A stretch of DNA of 21,750 bases. Source: an uncultured Oscillospiraceae bacterium. Its GTDB lineage: Bacteria; Bacillota; Clostridia; Oscillospirales; Oscillospiraceae. The stretch lies in assembly GCA_910584045.1 (NCBI GenBank), contig CAJTYO010000047.1, positions 1-21,750 on the forward strand, given 5' to 3'. The notes under the pieces were generated by a model, which was not told the origin of the DNA, made no database searches, and worked only from the letters and a program-made list of their open reading frames with translations. A program made the translations under genes and the position numbers. Below are positions 21,694 to 21,750 of this stretch, in pieces. Numbering within the stretch: position 1 is the stretch's first letter; every line of letters starts with the position of its first letter.

Positions 21694-21750
21694 CGGGATA
21701 TGCAAATCGGAAAACGCATTTAAAAGCTCCATTTGCAGTAGAGTTATACG

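Noticed and set aside
21300..21719. 139-codon minus-strand frame at the right end
   Set aside because: It spans hairpins and the end of the SLH gene in antisense, and has no ribosome site or domain.

Overview
The window is G+C-rich, tightly packed and entirely bacterial in character. It looks like chromosome from a spore-forming, Gram-positive gut anaerobe of the Oscillospiraceae/Ruminococcaceae kind (inference). The supporting signs are strong AGGAGG-type ribosome sites, sigma-A-like promoters, SLH-domain surface protein, TagA-type glycosyltransferase, SpoIID-era germination genes (a CwlJ-like hydrolase beside a GerQ-like coat protein), and clostridial-style lipoproteins. No rRNA, tRNA, CRISPR array, transposase or integrase was recognised.

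Left part (1-7500), mostly on the minus strand. An AraC/GyrI-domain regulator runs off the left edge. Next comes a likely operon mltG - U32 tRNA-hydroxylation protein (TrhP type) - secreted/anchored EEP-fold phosphatase/nuclease, closed by a terminator near 945-973. A 62-residue Cys/Gly-rich membrane peptide is encoded on the plus strand, divergent from mltG. It converges on a coupled pair, tagA-tmk (ATGA overlap). An EamA transporter follows.

Middle (7500-11400). mpg (3-methyladenine glycosylase) and a HAD phosphatase form a plus-strand pair. After them comes a hairpin-studded intergenic stretch (8816-9100) and an AT-rich P-loop kinase-like gene whose composition is clearly foreign to the rest. 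A Pro/Glu-linker lipoprotein with an Ig-like and probable DUF4358 domain is next.

Centre-right (10959-16350), minus strand: the most interesting unit. Five genes overlap or nearly touch in the order class III aminotransferase - tandem class II aldolase - TetR regulator - FGGY sugar kinase - GtrA membrane protein. They are driven by a TTGACA/17/TACTCT promoter with a perfect 6-4-6 inverted repeat (GTGAAC-AATG-GTTCAC) just past the expected transcription start, a natural operator for the internal TetR protein. The aldolase has two domains; the second has lost the catalytic Glu and two of three metal-binding His. Kinase, aldolase and aminotransferase suggest phosphorylation of a ketose-like substrate, cleavage, and transamination of the released aldehyde, but the substrate cannot be read from sequence.

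Right part (16400-21750). An ApbE flavin transferase lipoprotein is divergent from a cwlJ-gerQ spore germination pair with a textbook terminator. Then comes a large secreted phosphodiester glycosidase with three SLH motifs, and a last intergenic region packed with hairpins, probably a dispersed repeat.
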